7,487 nt of DNA from Bacteroides sp. Lineage in GTDB: Bacteria; Bacteroidota; Bacteroidia; Bacteroidales; Bacteroidaceae. Made by a program: the position numbers and the translations under genes. How positions within the stretch are numbered: position 1 is the stretch's first letter; the number at the start of each line of letters is the position of its first letter. Shown here piece after piece: positions 5,126 through 7,487 of this stretch. A model generated the notes under the pieces. It saw only the letters and a program-made list of their open reading frames with translations, was not told the origin of the DNA and ran no database searches. The DNA lies in assembly GCA_019412865.1 (NCBI GenBank), contig DXOJ01000336.1, forward strand, positions 1 through 7,487, written 5' to 3'.

Positions 5126-6742
5126 ATGAGCAAGCATAATTACGACATATTCATTAGTTACCGTAAGAAATGTTCGGGCGACAAGCCTGAAATGCTACAA
5201 CTGATGCTGGAAGAATCCGGATTCCGCAAAAGGGTGAGCTTTGACAAAGACAATTTAAACGGTCGGTTTGATGTTGAGTTGATTCGCCGCATTGATGAGT
5301 GCAAAGACTTCATTATGTTTATGGTGCCGGAGACGTTTACAACGATCCGCCCGCTCAATGAAGAAGCGGTCGAGACAGGCGAAAAAGCAACATGGGACAT
5401 GGAAGAAGTGGCTTTCTACGAACGGATGGCGTCCTTGACCTATGAAGAGTTTGAAACAGAAATTAAGCAGATCAGCCGTACCGGAGAAATCGATTTTGTC
5501 CGGATAGAATTAGGCCGTGCGTTACGTCGCCAAAGTAGAACCCCCAAACAGATAAATATCATTCCGATTGCTCCGCAGGAAAGTGAAAGCTATGATTTCG
5601 CTACCCTGCAACTCCCCCCGGACATTAGTGGATTGAAAGACTTTCAAGCTGTATTTTACAGCAACTCACGGGTAGCCCGATTCAAAGATATAAAAGGTGA
5701 CCTCCTGAAGCAAATGTTGTCAAAGCCTTCTTATGTATCTGCCAAATGGCTTGTGATGACTTTCATTGCTCTATCATTAATAGTAGCAGGAAGCAAAACT
5801 TATACTTCCATCCAAAGAACGGCAGAACAAAAACTGGAATTCAAGGATTGCCGCACTTATGACGATTATAGTAGTTTCATAAAGAAACACCCGGACAGTT
5901 CTTTGAAATCTACATGCGACTCCATCCTGCATGAATTCAATGCACTCCGGAATGACGGACGCGCTTCCGTAAACAACACCGGAAACAGGGATATAAAAGA
6001 CAGAGAGAAAGAATGGGTAGACGTAAAATGGAATCCTACGATCACACTGCCCCAGCTCCGCTCCCTGGTGGACATGATGAATAATATGCTGCTGATTCCG
6101 GCCAAAAACAAAGAATTCATCATGGGGAAAACTATGGGAAAAGGATATGACTCACCGCAGCACACCGTTGTATTAAGTTCCGATTATTATATGTGTAAAT
6201 ACGAAGTAACACGTTCGTTGTGGTATGCCATTATGAATGACTCCATTGTTACGGAAGAAGGCATGCTGCCTATGACACATATAACGTGGAATGATGCAGA
6301 GGCCTTCACCAAGAAACTGAACAAGCTCACAGGTTTACCTTTTTCCCTCCCTACGGAGGCGCAATGGGAGTATGCAGCCGCCGGAGGCGAAAGCTATCCT
6401 TATGCCGGTTCAGACAACATTCGTGATGTAGCCTACTATGCCTCCAATGCCAATGAACGCCTGCATCCCGTTGGCGAGAAACGCGAAAACGGATTCGATT
6501 TATACGACATGTCAGGCAACGCCGCTGAATGGTGTACAGACTGGATGAGCCGGTATGAAAATACACGGGTCACAGATCCCCAAGGTCCGGCAGAGAATCC
6601 CGGACACCATAAAAAGATAGTGAGAGGAGGCAGCTACCTGGCCAACGAACGTGATATGGACATTCGCCATCGTAGCGTACAGACTTACGATACATCAGAA
6701 CCACATATCGGATTTCGTGTGGTACTTAATCCTATTCAATAA
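5126..6742 (+). CDS. TIR domain-transmembrane-FGE-like (SUMF1/PvdO family) fusion protein
   Basis: A 538-residue modular protein. Residues ~5-200 are a TIR domain: 'YDIFISYRKK' (box 1), 'VSFDKDNLNGRFDVELIRRIDECKDFI', and 'DFVRIELGRAL', where Glu128 aligns with the NADase glutamate of Bacteroides TIR proteins ('W.R.EL..AL'). About 50 residues (71-123) separate the 'FMVPETF' strand from that helix, longer than usual. One transmembrane segment follows (~208-224, 'WLVMTFIALSLIVAG') after a Lys-rich stretch, suggesting TIR inside and the C-terminus outside. Residues ~232-270 ('YDDYSSFIKKHPDSSL') resemble one TPR-like helical repeat. Residues ~318-535 are an FGE-sulfatase/C-type-lectin-like fold: 'GYDSPQHTVVLSSDYYM', 'LPTEAQWEYAAAGG', 'GFDLYDMSGNAAEWCTDW', 'VRGGSYL', 'HIGFRVV'. 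The paired cysteines of true FGE are absent, so this is probably a binding module. It heads an operon with an exported protein 21 bases downstream. Confidence 0.92.
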   Translation: MSKHNYDIFISYRKKCSGDKPEMLQLMLEESGFRKRVSFDKDNLNGRFDVELIRRIDECKDFIMFMVPETFTTIRPLNEEAVETGEKATWDMEEVAFYERMASLTYEEFETEIKQISRTGEIDFVRIELGRALRRQSRTPKQINIIPIAPQESESYDFATLQLPPDISGLKDFQAVFYSNSRVARFKDIKGDLLKQMLSKPSYVSAKWLVMTFIALSLIVAGSKTYTSIQRTAEQKLEFKDCRTYDDYSSFIKKHPDSSLKSTCDSILHEFNALRNDGRASVNNTGNRDIKDREKEWVDVKWNPTITLPQLRSLVDMMNNMLLIPAKNKEFIMGKTMGKGYDSPQHTVVLSSDYYMCKYEVTRSLWYAIMNDSIVTEEGMLPMTHITWNDAEAFTKKLNKLTGLPFSLPTEAQWEYAAAGGESYPYAGSDNIRDVAYYASNANERLHPVGEKRENGFDLYDMSGNAAEWCTDWMSRYENTRVTDPQGPAENPGHHKKIVRGGSYLANERDMDIRHRSVQTYDTSEPHIGFRVVLNPIQ

Positions 6743-6763
6743 CACTATGAATGCAGAATAAAA

Positions 6764-7432
6764 ATGAGCAGGAAAACTATTTTCAGAGTATTCATCCTCC
6801 TGTTTTTTTCCATCGGAGGGCAAATGAGTGCCAATGCACAGACAACGACACCCTTTGAAACGGTGTTCGACGCCTGTAAGAAAGCATGTGAAGCATTGGA
6901 CGGCGGCTTTGCCAGTGGCGAACAACTGCTGGCAGTAAGCAAAACGCTGCGTGATGCAGCCCCTATCCCATTAACCGTCAAACAAACTCAGGGCGATGTC
7001 TTGAGCCTGAAAGGACATCTGGTCTTTGATTACGAATTTATTCAAGCCTGCGTTGATAATGAAACAATCTATGAAATCGCGGACAAGTATGCAGCAGAAG
7101 CGAGGATGAGAGGTGATAAGGATTCCGCCAACAAAGTAAGATTAGATACCAAAATGGTGGCTGCCGGCCAGACCTGTACTTTCGAGATTCCGAGCTGTTC
7201 GGGAACCTCGCAGATAGGCTGTGTGGCAGAGGTGAACCGTTCTTTCAGTTGGAAAATAAAGACAATCGGTTATCAATCGAAAAGTGAACGGGAATACAAA
7301 TGTAATGACAGCGTCCGGAAAGGGCTTCCTTTCCGAAAAGAAAAGGTTAGCTCGGACGAGCGGTATAAAATCATCGTCTCGATCACCAATAGAAGCAAGA
7401 GAGACGGGAGCTTTGCCTTGATCTTATTTTAA
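6764..7432 (+). CDS. Cysteine-rich secreted protein of unknown function, partner of the TIR-FGE gene
   Basis: A 222-residue protein I do not recognise. It begins with a signal peptide: basic 'MSRKTIFR', a hydrophobic core 'VFILLFFSIGG' and a signal peptidase I site after Ala25 ('SANA|QTTT'), so it should be exported to the periplasm or beyond. No lipobox is present. The mature part has seven cysteines (38, 42, 96, 138, 145, 153, 180), unusually many for this size; disulfides are plausible, with at least one left unpaired or intermolecular. Residues ~30-130 look mainly helical. Residues ~136-222 alternate in a beta-strand manner ('CTFEIPSC', 'SFSWKIKTIGY', 'YKIIVSITN', 'SFALILF'), suggesting a small beta domain at the C-terminus. 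It starts 21 bases after the TIR-FGE stop, so it is almost certainly cotranscribed with it. An envelope partner or ligand of the periplasmic FGE-like domain is an inference from context only. An ATG at 6747 leads to a stop after four codons and is not used. Confidence 0.85.
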   Translation: MSRKTIFRVFILLFFSIGGQMSANAQTTTPFETVFDACKKACEALDGGFASGEQLLAVSKTLRDAAPIPLTVKQTQGDVLSLKGHLVFDYEFIQACVDNETIYEIADKYAAEARMRGDKDSANKVRLDTKMVAAGQTCTFEIPSCSGTSQIGCVAEVNRSFSWKIKTIGYQSKSEREYKCNDSVRKGLPFRKEKVSSDERYKIIVSITNRSKRDGSFALILF

Positions 7433-7452
7433 TCCACTAAAATCTCTATTAT

Positions 7453-7487
7453 ATGCGACAATTCATTCTATCTCTATTAGCCTGTCT
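7453..7487 (+). CDS. Start of a third operon gene with a signal-peptide-like N-terminus (truncated by window end)
   Basis: An ATG at 7453, 20 bases after the previous stop, opens a frame 'MRQFILSLLACL' that runs off the window. A basic residue followed by a hydrophobic run is what an exported protein looks like. 'LLAC' could read as a lipobox, but at residue 11 it would be a short lipoprotein signal. Spacing and orientation continue the TIR-FGE operon. Nothing can be said about function from 11-12 codons. Confidence 0.55.
   Translation, partial: MRQFILSLLAC

Noticed and set aside
5614..5619. C6 run in the TIR-FGE gene as a phase-variation tract
   Set aside because: Six bases is too short to argue for slippage without strain comparison, and the frame is intact.
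6077..6730. Diversity-generating retroelement target protein, because its C-terminus has a C-type-lectin/FGE fold
   Set aside because: No reverse transcriptase, template repeat or duplicate of the C-terminal sequence is visible in the window. Fold similarity alone is not enough.
6695..6981. Overlapping minus-strand open frames across the TIR-FGE/secreted protein junction
   Set aside because: They are antisense to two supported genes in two different frames, with no recognisable motif or start context.

Overview
The window looks like chromosomal DNA of a Bacteroides-type member of the Bacteroidota. Starts lack Shine-Dalgarno sequences and sit behind A/T-rich leaders. Promoter-like elements match the Bacteroides -33/-7 pattern (TTTG ... 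TAnnTTTG). A secreted protein carries a typical 'ANA|Q' signal peptidase site, and the gene families (PIN-PhoH, DHOD-like, FolC, TIR-FGE) fit this phylum. I cannot name the species.

Layout. (1) Bases 1-1627, plus strand: the 3' part of a YggS/PLPBP-family pyridoxal-phosphate homeostasis gene, then, 26 bases later, a dihydroorotate-dehydrogenase-like flavoprotein whose catalytic cysteine position appears to hold alanine. (2) Bases 1628-1740: a 28-bp-stem inverted repeat built of 9-bp tandem units, with T-rich flanks on both strands. It probably terminates the DHOD-like gene and the converging PIN-PhoH gene. (3) Bases 1741-3066, minus strand: a PIN-PhoH (YlaK/PhoH2-type) ATPase-nuclease. (4) Bases 3067-3197: a divergent control region with an 8-bp-stem hairpin. 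(5) Bases 3198-4688, plus strand: folC, longer than usual because of an internal insertion. Its 3' end overlaps, tail to tail by 33 bp, the minus-strand ridA (4656-5030). (6) Bases 5031-5125: a compact divergent promoter region with two back-to-back Bacteroides-type promoters whose -33 elements meet on a small palindrome. (7) Bases 5126-7487, plus strand: an apparent operon of a TIR-transmembrane-FGE-like fusion protein, a cysteine-rich secreted protein of unknown function, and the first codons of a third gene that also starts with a signal-peptide-like sequence.

The left two thirds is housekeeping metabolism: PLP homeostasis, a flavoprotein, RNA handling, folate polyglutamylation and enamine/imine detoxification. 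The right third is the accessory-looking part. Its first gene joins a cytoplasmic TIR domain to a periplasmic, catalytically degenerate formylglycine-generating-enzyme (C-type-lectin-like) fold, and the next gene or genes encode exported proteins. The simplest reading, which is inference, is a transmembrane sensor-effector unit: an envelope-facing binding domain and exported partners coupled to an intracellular TIR that may cleave NAD or act as a scaffold. This is the best candidate in the window for an undescribed system.
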